Counted from the stretch's first letter, positions 42,452 to 56,365 are shown. The stretch: 64,000 bases of DNA from Microplitis mediator (GCF_029852145.1 NC_079976.1:19618617-19682616), one strand, 5' to 3'. Notes: generated by a model from the sequence alone, not told the origin. A program made the numbers and translations.

Positions 42452-42706
42452 TTAGCACTGAACTAGTGTAACTTAAAACGTATGTGTGTATACTCAATAA
42501 AAACTAAGCTAGTGCGGAACTAGTGTAACTTGAAACGTATGTGTGTATACTCAATGAAAACTAAACTAGTGCGGAACTAGTGTAACTTGAAACGTATGTG
42601 TGTATACTCAATGAAAACTAAACTAGTGCGGAACTAGTGTAACTTGAAACGTATGTGTGTATACTCAATGAAAACTAAACTAGTGCGGAACTAGTGTAAC
42701 TTGAAA
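42452..42706. repeat. Tandem repeat, 59 bp, about 4.5 copies
   Basis: Units read CTAGTGCGGAACTAGTGTAA, then CTTGAAACGTATGTGTGTAT and ACTCAATGAAAACTAAA. They are nearly identical, so expansion was recent. It lies inside the solo LTR. Confidence 0.95.
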
Positions 42707-42984
42707 GTGTGAGGACACTTGTAACTAATTGTCCTGTTAGACCCGGAACTAAAACTGAAGAGAGAGTTTCTTTGCTCTGCGACACCTTTTATAATTTTCT
42801 AATTAGTCTATTTTGTGTATTGTTTTGGGGGAAGAATGTGTCCAATCGGAACACAGTTTTCTTGGGGCCTTCCCTTTCCCTAAGGGCTTTTACCCAGGGA
42901 AATGGTAAGGGCACGCCCCAATGTGGGCCTATGTGCGTGCGCATCCGCACATACACTCACATGTACAATATTATATTTGTTGGA

Positions 42985-43425
42985 ATGGTTTAAATTTATT
43001 TATTATAATAATTAAATTTATTTATTATAATAATTTAAATTTATTTATGACAACAATTTAAATTTAAGTTTTACTTATTATAATAGCTTAAACTTATTAC
43101 GAAAATTTAAGTTTTATTTATTATAAAAAAAATTCAATTTTTATTTATTATGATAAATTTAAATTTTTATTTATTATAAAAATTCAAATTGTATTTAAAT
43201 CTTTATTATGAAAATTCAAATTAAATCTTTATTATAAAAATTCAAATTTTATTTATTATGATAAGTTTAAATTTTTATTTATTATAAAAATCCAAATTGT
43301 GTTTATTATAAAAATTTTAAATCCTGATTATGAAAGTTCAAATTTTATCTATTTAAATTTTATGTATTATAAAAATTTTAATTTATGTTTATTATAATAA
43401 TTTTAAATTTATTTGTTATATTTTG
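42985..43425. repeat. Degenerate AT-rich array
   Basis: TTTAAATTT(T)ATTTATTATAA units of about 20-30 bp recur with drift. Low complexity, inside the LTR. Confidence 0.7.
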
Positions 43426-44178
43426 CACTAGGGCAACTTGTTTTAGCAGTTATTGATCTGAGTTCTTGAATTATCTCGTATTTCCTTGTTAAAATTATAA
43501 TTTTTGTTAGAAAGTATTTCGTTGAAATTATATTATATAATTTTTTTTGTATTCATAATTTCTTTTTTTTAGAAATTATTTATTTAGAATTTATATATTT
43601 TTTCTTTAATGGCTATTTCGTCATTAAAATCTGTATCCGTCTAGACATCTAAATTTTCTTAATGACTATCTTGTCATTAAAAGCTTTTTCCGTCTAGACA
43701 TCTAAATTTTACTTCCTAATGGCATAAATGTCTATTTGTTCTATGATAAAATATTTCAACAAAAGTGTACAAAAAAACGAAAGTGATGGATTAAGATTGT
43801 GTCGAGATTAATGTAAACTAAGAACTATTTGCTTCTTACCTATTCCACGTACACTTTTGCTGATAAATATTTTCAGTTACTTTTTACTTAAAGTGTTTCC
43901 AGATGGCCTTTGGGCCTTGATAATTACCAGAGGGGTCATTAGAACTATATTTAGGTGTTTGCTCTAGCATTTCGACAAATGACAAAACAAACAAGCCTAA
44001 ACCTTTTAAAAGCTATTTTAAAAACTACATTTATGTCTTATCTTTCTAATATTACTTAAAAATAAAATTTGGTCGCCAGACAAATTTTTAATTAAAGCAT
44101 AAAATAAAATGCAATTATAAAAAAAAATATTGGGAATTAAAATAATATGTTCAGCATTTTAGCTGGACGTAACAGTAT

Positions 44179-46508
<2,330 letters not shown>

Positions 46509-47234
46509 GTCGGAGATAAAATAATACTTGGGTTTTTCCTGACTTGGGAAAGTCCCAACTATATTGAGTTCGTTTTTAGACAATAAAAACTTAGTAAAAA
46601 TATTTTACAATTTAATCCGCTTAAGATTTTGTTAGTTTTCATATTTACGTTTATGACGGTAGACTTAAGTCGAAGGAGCCCGTCTGGGCATCCAACGTAG
46701 ACACGATCGAGAGATAGCAATATTTTCGGTATAATGAGTTTTCAAACATATGGAAGTAATTGTACGAGTTTGTAAAAATTACCTGAGATATAGTTTTGGT
46801 CGATTCGGGGACTCAAGAATATTGGGTACAGAGAGTTAGTTCTAATTGAGCAAAGGAACGGACGACATTGCTATCCGACCGATCGTGTATTCGTTTCGAT
46901 TTTAACTTTACCGCCGCGCACATTTTACAACAGTAACTAGAATATTGTCAATAGTTGTTATTCTCTAGTAAACTAATCGTTTGTAATAATTTAAGTATTT
47001 AATATTGTGTAATATTTGATATTTTTGTAATCTTTAATATTTTCTTGGATACTTTGATATTGTGTAGTTGTCCGATACTGATATTATAGCTTGTAATATT
47101 ATTGCTTAGTGTATGCGATATCTGTGAGTAGTAATTACCTGTGTGTGTTGGTTAATTTATTTAACAAATAAGATGAGTGACAAAGGTAACAACGTAGACC
47201 CGAGTCTCATTTATACCTTAACTGGTAATTCGAC
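46509..47234. other. Non-coding spacer
   Basis: No gene or RNA recognised. Confidence 0.5.
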
Positions 47235-47316
<82 letters not shown>

Positions 47317-47414
47317 TTATATATATATTAAATATTATAGAATAATAGATAGAAATATTAAACAATTGATTTAATATTAAATAATAATTGATATAATTAT
47401 AAAATAATAGTAAA

Positions 47415-47460
<46 letters not shown>
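47235..47460. repeat. (AT)n microsatellites with spacer
   Basis: AT tracts at 47235-47330 and about 47420-47460 separated by AT-rich sequence. The right tract borders the next LTR-like element. Confidence 0.9.
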
Positions 47461-47463
<3 letters not shown>

Positions 47464-48718
47464 GACTGGTTTAGTAATTCGCCTGGAATCCGTCAGACGA
47501 ATTAATTCCCCTCACAACGATGTGGCTTACCTGTTCGGTGTCTGCGGTTGTTGGGCGCCAGGTGAGCGTACTCACCGAAGTTCACAATCGTCGTCGTCGT
47601 CGACTCAGGGCGGCGGGTCGGGAATAGGATGGGCACTTAAACTTACATTAATTAAATAAATCGTCGGGATCTCGGGAATAACACAAATCAATTTATTGAA
47701 ACTCACACAGTAGTGGTCGACAATACAATAACTCGAAATTCAAAATTTTAAATCGATAACAAACAACAAAACAAAAAATAACTAACCGCCGGGAACACAA
47801 TAATAATCCGATATCGAAACTTAACGGCAAAGTGATGTCAATTCACTTACCATCCACAACCGTCGGTAACTCGGTCTCCGCACGTATACGGAACGCTAGT
47901 GGTACATAATAGTCAATAGAAAGAAAAAATAGATAATAAAATAAACCGCAATACGATTAATGATAATGATTATCTGTGGTCGTTAAGAGCCAATACAACT
48001 ACCTGACGAGACTCGAATTACGCCGTATTATAGTAAATAAAAATAATTAGAGGTAACAATCAAACTCGAATTAATAAGTAATTAATACAAAGATGCACTC
48101 AGTACTCCGAACCAATGTCACTTCTTAAGTACAACGACAAATAATACATGGAGGTTATACCAGTGGAGATAACCCGAGTTGACTGGTGACTAAGTACATA
48201 CAAAGTTCGAACCATTCATCGGTTATTAATAAGATGCGTCAACTCGAATCATCTCTCGAAACGAATTAAGTTGACTCGCTCACCGGTCGAAGGTCTCGAA
48301 GTCCACTATCGGTGTCTCCACGTGGTCGACACAAAACCCTAAAAAAGGCGGCCGGGAACGGCGTCTCAATTTGCCCCAGGTACTGGACAGGTATCACTCC
48401 CTGGGTGACGTATCGCTTGCTCGATCACGAGATGATTTAGTACTGCTCGATTAAAAAAAAAACAATGTATATCCGCACGCGGAACGTTCTGTCACCGGTA
48501 TCGGCGACGGGTGAGAAATTGCCTGCACGGAGGTCTCACTTCGGGATAATTTGTATTATCCGCAAATAATTACTTTTCGTTTTTTAAAAAAAAACTGTAC
48601 GGAACCCCAGAGGGTCTGAATATTCAATCCAACTCACGTACGGTAGTTTATATACGCGTTTTTCGCAATTCAGTAATTTGATTAATTTATACTCGCAGAA
48701 CACGTGGCAGTTGTCACA
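47461..48718 (+). mobile_element. Probable solo LTR, 1.26 kb
   Basis: It begins TGTGACTGG and ends GTTGTCACA (TGTGAC/GTCACA inverted). Near the left end are TGGCTTACCTG and GTTGGGCGCCAGGT, in the same order and spacing as in the 37.8-39.9 and 10.0-12.0 kb elements. The flanks are ATAT (microsatellite) and ATGG, so no clean duplication is left. No gene inside. Confidence 0.6.
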
Positions 48719-48827
48719 ATGGTACGATCCAGAATGGCGTTGGTCGTTCCTTTTCCCTCCTCGTCGATCGTAGTTCAGGGCTTCCCCAGTTGGCGGCGCT
48801 TCGATCGCTCCTTGAAACCCATTTTAC

Positions 48828-49738
48828 ACTGAGAAAAAAAACTTTTTTCAAGTATATAAATGTTTGTATCATTGTTTAAATAATTAATAACTAATTAATT
48901 ATTAAGTGAGAGGATGAGAGGATCTGGTGTGTGTGAATTGGCGGGCAATGAATAAATTTATTTAACACTGCGATTTCAATTAATAAACACTATAAATATT
49001 TTATTTACAATATATACACTGTATGAGAATTGTTTATGATGAGACTGGTATTTATTTAAATATTATAAATGTTTATTTTATGAGATTTGCACTCGCGATC
49101 AACACGTGGCCAAGATGGCGTCGAAACGCGAATAGTGCTGGTACACGAGGTGAGACTAATTAATGCAAAAATAACACTGAGATAAAAAATGAGATCAAAA
49201 ATAATGCAACAAATAATTAATATAAATTATTATTAACAAAAAGCACTGAGAACTGTATTGAGAACGCAAGGGATTGAGATATTATGAGACGATTTATGAG
49301 AGCACGAGGCGTCAGCCATGAAATCACTGTAACTATATGAAAGAGAGAGAGCGTTGGAAGAGTGAGAGAGACAGCGTATCCGTCTTCTTCATCCCCACTC
49401 TAGCGGTCCCTTGAATGAGAATGCGACTAGCGGAGCCGCCTATAGTGGATGACTGATCGGTAATGCCGGCGATAAGATATCGACGGTGAGAATAGACTAG
49501 CTGAGCGCGGGAGATTTGAACAGTATCATACCGAGTAAATGTTTGTTTAATTTCAGTAAAAATGTACTCCGATCAAGTATATTTTCTTAAGATAAGTATA
49601 GAAATTCTTAAATCAAGAAAATATTACTCGGTTGAAGTACATATTTACTATGATTAAGAATATTATTTGTTTTTATAGTGCCGAGTATATATTTCTTTAA
49701 ATGAAGTGTTTATACTTGGGAAAAGATTTTTTTTCAGT
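48828..49738. mobile_element. MITE carrying nested 650-bp element
   Basis: Left piece 48828-48872 starts CACTGAGAAAAAAAACTTTT and the right piece ends with an imperfect complement (CTTGGGAAAAGATTTTTTTT then CAGT). The two pieces are joined if 48873-49522 and one GTATCAT are removed. The right piece repeats CCGAGTA and (C/T)TCTTAA motifs. No ORF. Confidence 0.6.
48873..49522 (-). mobile_element. 650-bp LTR-like element, copy B
   Basis: The inverse of copy A at 23762-24410, with ends TGTTTAAAT and ATTTGAACA. GTATCAT flanks it on both sides (48866-48872 and 49523-49529), a 7-bp match compared with 5 bp for copy A. It is inserted inside a MITE, so it is the younger of the two. Confidence 0.8.
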
Positions 49739-49744
49739 ATAGTA

Positions 49745-50710
49745 CATAAGTAGACGATACAATTAATCGTCATACTTAATTTAAACTCTGTAACACATAT
49801 ATTTAAAAAACGGAAGTACAATAACGTTTGACACTCCCGCAAACTCCTTTAGGAGTTAAATCTATTAAATCCGGTTTATGAAAGATACTTACACAGAAAG
49901 AAAAGTTATCTTGAATTAAGAAAATATTTTGGAAGCCAAATGTTTTCGGGAATCAAATCAAGATTTTCTTGAGCCAAGAGAATTCGTCTTGGTTAAAAAA
50001 AATTTGCCTTGGTCGGAGAAGATTTCTACTTCATCTGAGAAAATTTAGGTTTCCAAAAAAATTTTCTTGAATCAAGAATATTTATCTTCAGTCGAGTATT
50101 TTTTTTTCTGTGTACATGACAAAGTTAACGTTCATGCCGAATTTAAACTCTGTACCATATATATTCAATAAACGGAAGCATATTAACCTTTAACGCCCCG
50201 CGAACCCCCTTAGGAGTTTTAATTTTATTAAAGCCGTTTTAAAAGGGATACCTATATGACATAATAAACGCTCACACTGAATTTCAACTTTGTAACACAT
50301 ATATTTTAAAAAGGGGAGTATCTTAACGTTTGATGCCCCCGCATCTCCTTTTGGAAGCCGATTTTGTTACAGTCATTTAGTGAGGGGTACTGACATGACA
50401 TAATAAACGTTCAGGCCGAATTTTGAGTCAGTTACACCTATACTCAAAAAACAGGAGTATATCATCGTTTGACGCCCCCGCGAACCCCCTTTGGAGTTGA
50501 TTTCATTAAAGTCGTTTCATGAGGGATCCCTAAATGACGTAATAAACGTTCATGCCGAATTTCAACACTGTAACGTATGTATTTGAACAACGGAAGCATA
50601 TTAACGCTTGAAGCCCACGCAAACCCTGTTAGGAGTAAATTTTATTAACGCCCTTATGAAGAATACCTACATGACATAACAAACGTTCACGCTGAGTTTA
50701 GAATCCGTAA
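49745..50710. repeat. Tandem repeat, about 139 bp, 6 units
   Basis: ACGTTCA(T/G)GCCGAATTT-like starts recur near 50129, 50269, 50408, 50547 and 50684, with GCCCCCGCGAACCCCCTT(T/A)GG and ATGACATAATAAACG in each unit. A first unit lies left of a MITE inserted at 49890-50114. Units are diverged from each other (older array). Confidence 0.85.
49890..50114. mobile_element. MITE inserted in the 139-bp array
   Basis: The ends TACACAGAAAGAAAAG and TTTTTTTCTGTGTA are inverted. The body repeats (T/C)CTTGAATC/AAGA, CAAGA and GAGAA motifs. It interrupts the first and second tandem units. Confidence 0.75.
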
Positions 50711-51219
50711 GCCTTATAGTTCCAGAGATACTATATTGAATAAGTTTATATTCTTACTTAGTTACAAATAAGTCAGATTAGACTCTTTTATTTTGACTGT
50801 TTAATAAACTGTCATATACGATTCAGTTGACATAAACAATTAATAAATGAAACAAAATCTAACCTATAAAAAAAGTATAAAAAACAATTGACGCTAATGG
50901 AATAAAAACAATTGATGGCTGTAATTTAACTGTTTTTTTATTGTACTTTTAGAAAAATAATTTATATACCCGAATTCTGATTTATAATTAATTTGAAAAG
51001 TAGCCTATATTCTAAGTGACAGCATCTTGTATATGTATGAAAAATTTAATCTCAATCAGATGAGTGGTTGATCAGTTATAAAGGTACAAACAGACAGAGA
51101 GACAGACAGACAAAAATTCCAAAAAGGGTAAATACAGTATGAGTAGGTCATAAAAATGATATTTGACGCATAATTCGAAGTAAAAACACAATGTACAGAC
51201 AGAGCCTATAGATTTATAT
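50711..51219. other. Non-coding spacer
   Basis: No gene recognised. A short GACAGACAGAGAGACAGACA run lies near 51090. Confidence 0.5.
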
Positions 51220-51223
51220 ATTA

Positions 51224-51306
<83 letters not shown>
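51220..51306. repeat. (AT)n microsatellite
   Basis: A long alternating AT tract; ORFs across it are artefacts. Confidence 0.95.
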
Positions 51307-51309
<3 letters not shown>

Positions 51310-51581
51310 TTAACAAATTCCAAATCTTTTTTAATATTTCTCTTATTTAATATTTCTATCTATTATTCTTTAATATTTATTACTATTTTTATTATTTATT
51401 TAATATACTAAATAATTTTATTTATCTAATAAAATTTTAATATTGAAACAAAAACAGAAACAACAAGAACAAGAACAACAGCAACAACAACAACAGCAAG
51501 GTAATTATTTTTGAATTATTATTATTAAGTTAATTATTTCTCATTCACTGAGAATAAATGTAAAAAAAATTTTTTTTTTAG

Positions 51582-52479
51582 ATGGGGAATGAATTAACAT
51601 ATGGAACTATTTTCCCAAAAGAATGGTTAAATTTTTCATCGAACGTTCTGTCTCAAGAAATTCGATCACAGCTAGAATTATACAGAGAGGTGGAAAAAAT
51701 CCATTGATGCTATTATTACTATTGGAGGGATAACAACCATCATTCAAATAAGTGATCGGAACATGACTTGGTGGTTCCCGGTGCCGGGAGATAGAATCCC
51801 AACACCAATGCGGTATCACTTTGTGGGAAACCTTTTAATGGAAACATATCCTGATCTTGAAATGCAGTGGCGATGTGAGTTGGATGCAATGGATGAAATT
51901 CCAGATCAACAATTACATCAATTGGAAACAATTCAAAATGGTGAACAAAATTTTTAATCAGAATATACAAAATATGATTGCATTTTTACGAGAGCGTGGC
52001 ATGATTTATTTCCAACGAGTTACTTGGTTGAAGTAATTTCATGGCATATAATGATAATAAACAATAAAAATGATGCTGATGAGGCTAATGCCACTGGATT
52101 TGATGCTGAAAATATTAGAATAAGAAAACAAAGATTCACCAACAATCCTATAATAATTATTGGATCGATTTCAACGAGGCTAATCATTAATGATGAAAAT
52201 CTTGATTGGTGGTTTAAAATTTTAAACGATGCAACAACTGCACCAAGCCTCAACCAGTATGTATTTACGGGAACAATTGTATTCAGATTATGTGCAACTG
52301 GCATTCAACAAATTCAAAGACAAGAGCATATTCAAACCTTAGCGCTTTCGATGCAGCATCAACAGCAACAACAACAACAACAACAACAACAACAGGTAGA
52401 AGAGGATGAAACATCATCACTACTAGATACAATCATTTTGACTGATGATGAAATAAAATATAATTCAGATGGCGAGTGA
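51582..52479 (+). pseudogene. Unrecognised gene with WWF motifs and polyglutamine
   Basis: Three linked pieces. The first ATG frame begins MGNELTYGTIFPKEWLNFSS. A one-base shift near 51705 leads to RNMTWWFPVPGDRIPTPMRY and METYPDLEMQWRCELDAMDE. An in-frame TAA at 51955 is followed in the same frame by YLVEVISWHIMIINNKN, DENLDWWFKILNDATT and a Gln tract (52363-52396) before an acidic end. The total is about 300 residues. I recognise no family. It is preceded by a T-rich acceptor-like site, so it may be a spliced host exon or an endogenised viral gene. Confidence 0.45.
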
Positions 52480-52616
52480 AGTGCAAATACTCAGAGTGAT
52501 GATGATGCTGATTATTTAATTTTATTCAAGTCTTTATGTATTAATATTTAATTTTTTAGTAATCTTTATTATTATTTAATTTTTTATTAATGTTTAATAT
52601 TTAATTTATTATTATT

Positions 52617-52655
52617 TAACACACACACACACACGCAAACACACACACACACACT
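52617..52655. repeat. (CA)n microsatellite
   Basis: CA dinucleotides with a GCAAAC interruption. Confidence 0.9.
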
Positions 52656-52960
52656 GCATACATCAACAATCATTATTTGTATTAGTTTTTAGTGATTATT
52701 TAAATATTTTATAAGAAAATCAGTTATAGTCAATTACTTAATGAAACATTATGTTTTTTAATGATCTTATTTAATTACAGATATATATTTGATGAAAAAT
52801 TATTTTTATTTGAAAAATCCTATCCTTCATTATCTCTACTTTCTAACATTTGAAAACACCACGCTACCACTGCAGAGTATATTCAAATAATATTTTTTAT
52901 TTAAATTCCCCGCGTAAATTTTCTCTCTTTCTCACTTTCATACTTTTCTAACATATCATG

Positions 52961-53587
52961 GCTTGCAGGCAAATCCCCACATCACATTATGTGTACATTT
53001 CGCCTAAATACGTTTTCATGAAGCAACAAAATACCCAAATGACGAATAGCCAAAGTGACAAAATGTTGAAGTCACAAAATGCAAATGTTTCAATACGTTG
53101 AAATAAAAACACGCTCAAGTAACAATTCGACCAATTGAAAAAATGTCAAAGTTAAAAAATCCTGAAATCATACATCGCAGAATTCACGATTCGTCCAAGT
53201 GACAATTCGTCAAAATTATAAAATGCCCAGAAAAAAAAGGGAGGATAACTTCAGTCAATAATCTAGAATTCTACAGTAAAATTAGTATTATCATAACAGT
53301 AACCAGATAATAGATAAAAAAAATCAGCGGTAAATTTAAAAACAAGATAATTGTATATCATAATAATAAATAGTACTTTTTGGAATTGGACAAGAAGTAA
53401 AGTTATTATCTTTTATATTCAATAAAAAATAAATAAATTAAAACTAATTATAGTAATTTAAGTAACAATAATTATTAAAAAAGCAAAAAAAAAAATTTCT
53501 TTGAAATTTGAAACGAATTACTTAAAGTAATTACCAAGTCCAAATAAGACATTAATATAGAATATACATATAATTACAACTTGACTA
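52961..53587 (+). repeat. Left arm of the foldback element
   Basis: Repeated words of the form (A)GTGACAAAATG(T)/AAATGCCCA(A) occur through the outer 250 bp (GACAAAATGTTGAAGTCACA, CAATTCGACCAATTG), suggesting internal short repeats. The inner half is AT-rich. Confidence 0.8.
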
Positions 53588-55150
53588 ATTTCTCTACATT
53601 ATTTTTACGTACATGTAGATTTTCAAGTCATAAATATGTCGTTAAAATTATTTTTTTATTGTTCGTAAATCAATCAATTTTAAAAAATATTAATTTTAAA
53701 GATAACTGTTATTTAAAAAACTATATTATGAACTAAAAATTATTTTATTTTATGTATGATCGATTTTCAAATAGTTGAAAGTTCGCAAGTATCAAAAACT
53801 AATTAAGATTGTTACAAAAAAATTTGAACCGTATTCTACACATTTTTCAGATTAGAGTCAAACTTCAAATCTTTATCAACAAATACACTGTTAACCATTT
53901 TTTCGATGTTCCAAAATAATTATTATCAATTTACCTATGTGATTAATAAAGATTTGAAGTTTGACTCTGTAAATTGTAATATATAGAAATTAGTCAAGTT
54001 GTAGCCCGCGAAAACTAGGGAACAAATTACAATAATAAAGTACGAATGATTGTAAGAATGCTAAATTAGTTATGAATTGTAAGGGTTTGCCCTCGCTTCC
54101 CCGTACTAGGAAGTTCGGACAATCCTTCGATAGTAACTCGAGTGTTTGAAATTTTTGGGTTCTGAAATGTCTGACGTAGCTGAGTACACAGCTCGATTTG
54201 GAATAGGGGGAAAGGTTGTTAAAATAATGTAACAATGATTCTAAATTTAATTATGGCTTTCTTATTATAAGTAAATAGTTAATTGTTTAATATATACACT
54301 TAATGTTAAATTTGTTCATAGTTAATAATTAATAAATTAGAAGTTTCGCGACGTAATTCTACCGCGCATGCGCCACTTCCGTTTCACCGGGATACCAGTC
54401 CCAGCTTTATTTAATATAAATTTTCTTAATAAATTTAATTATAATAATGATTCAAGAGTCTTTTATTTAATTTAAACTAATAAAGAAATTCAGCGATGTC
54501 GAGGGAAAATCCTGACAACTAAGATTTACCGGTAATAAAATTTTGCATGCACAGAAAATAGTACGAATAAATAAAAAGAAATTTAGAATAAAAGACGATA
54601 AGATAAATGAGGGGATCTCCTGCACGTGTTTGACAAACATAAAATTATAAATTCCAAAAAAAACCTTTATCCTGAAGAACTTACGTCGACCTGTCCCAGG
54701 TGTTTTGCGGTGCTGCTCATCTTGATGGCGAGAAATAACAGGATCTTTTCCTTCCAACGAAAAAAAAACTTGAAGTGGAACTTAGAAGAGAGATATTATA
54801 CTTATAATTGGTGGCGTCTGCCTGAATAATAAACTGTAGAAATATTTTGATGTAACAGAAAGACTTGAGCGACCGCTCGGTTCGACAAGTGGATGATAAT
54901 TAATTGTTGGTTGGGTTGTCTGGCGACGAGGTGTCCAGTCTACCTCTACCGTTGCGCCGCCGAACCAAATTCGACGCAAGGGCGGGTGCGCAGATAAAGG
55001 GCGCGAAATTTAATTTTCTGCTGACCTGGCAGTCGACACTAAGCCATCCCGTTACAGAATGACATCAATCAATTTAAATAAGTAAATAAACTAAGAATAA
55101 GAAAAAAATTGTAAAATAACGGAAGTTGTACAGTGAAATGCAAATAAAGA
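53588..55150. other. Interior of the foldback, unassigned
   Basis: No convincing gene. AGTCAAGTTGTAG at 53993 repeats the inner arm end. A GC-richer block (54340-55060) ends CCATCCCGTTACA, which resembles an LTR end, but no matching start with a target duplication was found. Confidence 0.4.
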
Positions 55151-55180
55151 TTATTATTATTATTATTATTATTATTATTT
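55151..55180. repeat. (ATT)n microsatellite
   Basis: ATT trinucleotides immediately left of the hammerhead satellite; a mirror tract borders the other side (56366-56412). Confidence 0.9.
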
Positions 55181-55276
55181 TTTTTTTTTTAATCTTCAAT
55201 GGCATACCAATCCTATTTATTGTAATATTTGGCTAGCCTCCCTGTGCTAGCAACGACAATTACTTTTTATTTCAAA

Positions 55277-55350
55277 AACGGTTTCGCCCCGAATATACTT
55301 GCTGGGCTCATCAGTAAAGTTGATGCAAGTATATTCTACTTTAGACCGTT
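55277..55350 (-). ncRNA. Hammerhead ribozyme 1 (type III)
   Basis: On the minus strand, in order: stem III 5' strand AACGGT then C17; stem I TAAAGT/ACTTTA; CTGATGA core; stem II GCCC/GGGC; GAAA core; stem III 3' strand CCGTT (the last A of GAAA pairs with the T before C17). All invariant core bases are present. Predicted cleavage is after the GTC, between 55344 and 55343. It should cut satellite transcripts of this strand into 331-nt monomers. This is a direct motif match; activity is inferred. Confidence 0.93.
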
Positions 55351-55607
55351 TAATTGATGTTAAATTTTATACCCAATTCCATTTTTTTCCAAATTTGGAA
55401 AAAAATGGAATTTTTTCTCCATTCAATGTTTAATGCCTTATATTTATTTGCTGTTAGTTATTTAATATATATGAGTGCTAATGCATTCATATATTCTTTG
55501 ATTGGTGTTTTAATATTTTTTTAATCTTCAATGGCATACCAATCCTATTTATTGTAATATTTGGCTAGCCTCCCTGTGCTAGCACGACAATTACTTTTTA
55601 TTTCAAA

Positions 55608-55681
55608 AACGGTTTCGCCCCGAATATACTTGCTGGGCTCATCAGTAAAGTTGATGCAAGTATATTCTACTTTAGACCGTT
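55608..55681 (-). ncRNA. Hammerhead ribozyme 2 (type III)
   Basis: Identical to ribozyme 1 in all core and stem positions. Predicted cleavage is between 55675 and 55674, 331 nt from the first site. A third direct copy is truncated at about 55957 inside the GAAA/stem II side and lacks the rest of the core. Confidence 0.93.
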
Positions 55682-56129
55682 TAATTGATGTTAAATTTTA
55701 TACCCAATTCCATTTTTTTCCAAATTTGGAAAAAAATGGAATTTTTTCTCCATTCAATGTTTAATGCCTTATATTTATTTGCTGTTAGTTATTTAATATA
55801 TATGAGTGCTAATGCATTCATATATTCTTTGATTGGTGTTTTAATATTTTTTTAATCTTCAATGGCATACCAATCCTATTTATTGTAATATTTGGCTAGC
55901 CTCCCTGTGCTAGCACGACAATTACTTTTTATTCCAAAAACGGTTTCGCCCCGAATTAAAAAAATATTAAAACACCAATCAAAGAATATATGAATGCATT
56001 AGCACTCATATATATTAAATAACTAACAGCAAATAAATATAAGGCATTAAACATTGAATGGAGAAAAAATTCCATTTTTTTCCAAATTTGGAAAAAAATG
56101 GAATTGGGTATAAAATTTAACATCAATTA

Positions 56130-56203
56130 AACGGTCTAAAGTAGAATATACTTGCATCAACTTTACTGATGAGCCCAGCAAGTATATTCGGGGCGAAACC
56201 GTT
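56130..56203 (+). ncRNA. Hammerhead ribozyme 3 (type III, inverted unit)
   Basis: The same sequence on the plus strand, in the inverted satellite unit. Predicted cleavage is between 56136 and 56137. Loop I contains GAATATACTTGC and loop II GCAAGTATATTC, exact reverse complements, in every copy. Confidence 0.93.
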
Positions 56204-56363
56204 TTTGAAATAAAAAGTAATTGTCGTGCTAGCACAGGGAGGCTAGCCAAATATTACAATAAATAGGATTGGTATGCCATTGAAGATTAAAAAAATATTA
56301 AAACACCAATCAAAGAATATATGAATGCATTAGCACTCATATATATTAAATAACTAACAGCAA

Positions 56364-56365
<2 letters not shown>

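Larger units (their letters stand above)
41832..44174 (+). mobile_element. Solo LTR, 2.34 kb
   Basis: It begins TGTTACGTCCA and ends TGGACGTAACA, a perfect 11-bp inverted pair, flanked by GTAT at 41828-41831 and 44175-44178. TG...CA ends plus a 4-bp duplication fit a Ty3/gypsy-type LTR. There is no internal gene. It contains TGTCACGAGAGATT at 42239, like one end of the 37.8-39.9 kb element, and two tandem arrays. Confidence 0.8.
55190..56365. repeat. Hammerhead-ribozyme satellite, 331-bp unit
   Basis: Two full direct units (55190-55521, 55522-55853) and a truncated third (to about 55957) are followed by an inverted unit and a partial one (55958-56365). The period between equivalent ribozyme cleavage sites is 331 bp. 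Units are almost identical (single-base differences near 55257 and 55933), so amplification is recent. The identical 67-codon ORFs found in the direct and inverted units are read on the strand opposite the ribozyme and are not credible genes. Confidence 0.95.

Noticed and set aside
47545..47565. GTTGGGCGCCAGGT as a tRNA primer-binding site
   Set aside because: The same motif lies at the same distance inside other LTR-like elements, including one with a verified target duplication around it, so it is an LTR-internal module.
55561..56250. Two identical 67-codon ORFs (55561-55764 plus, 56047-56250 minus)
   Set aside because: They are the same satellite unit in opposite orientations. The identity reflects DNA duplication, and the frame overlaps the complement of the ribozyme.
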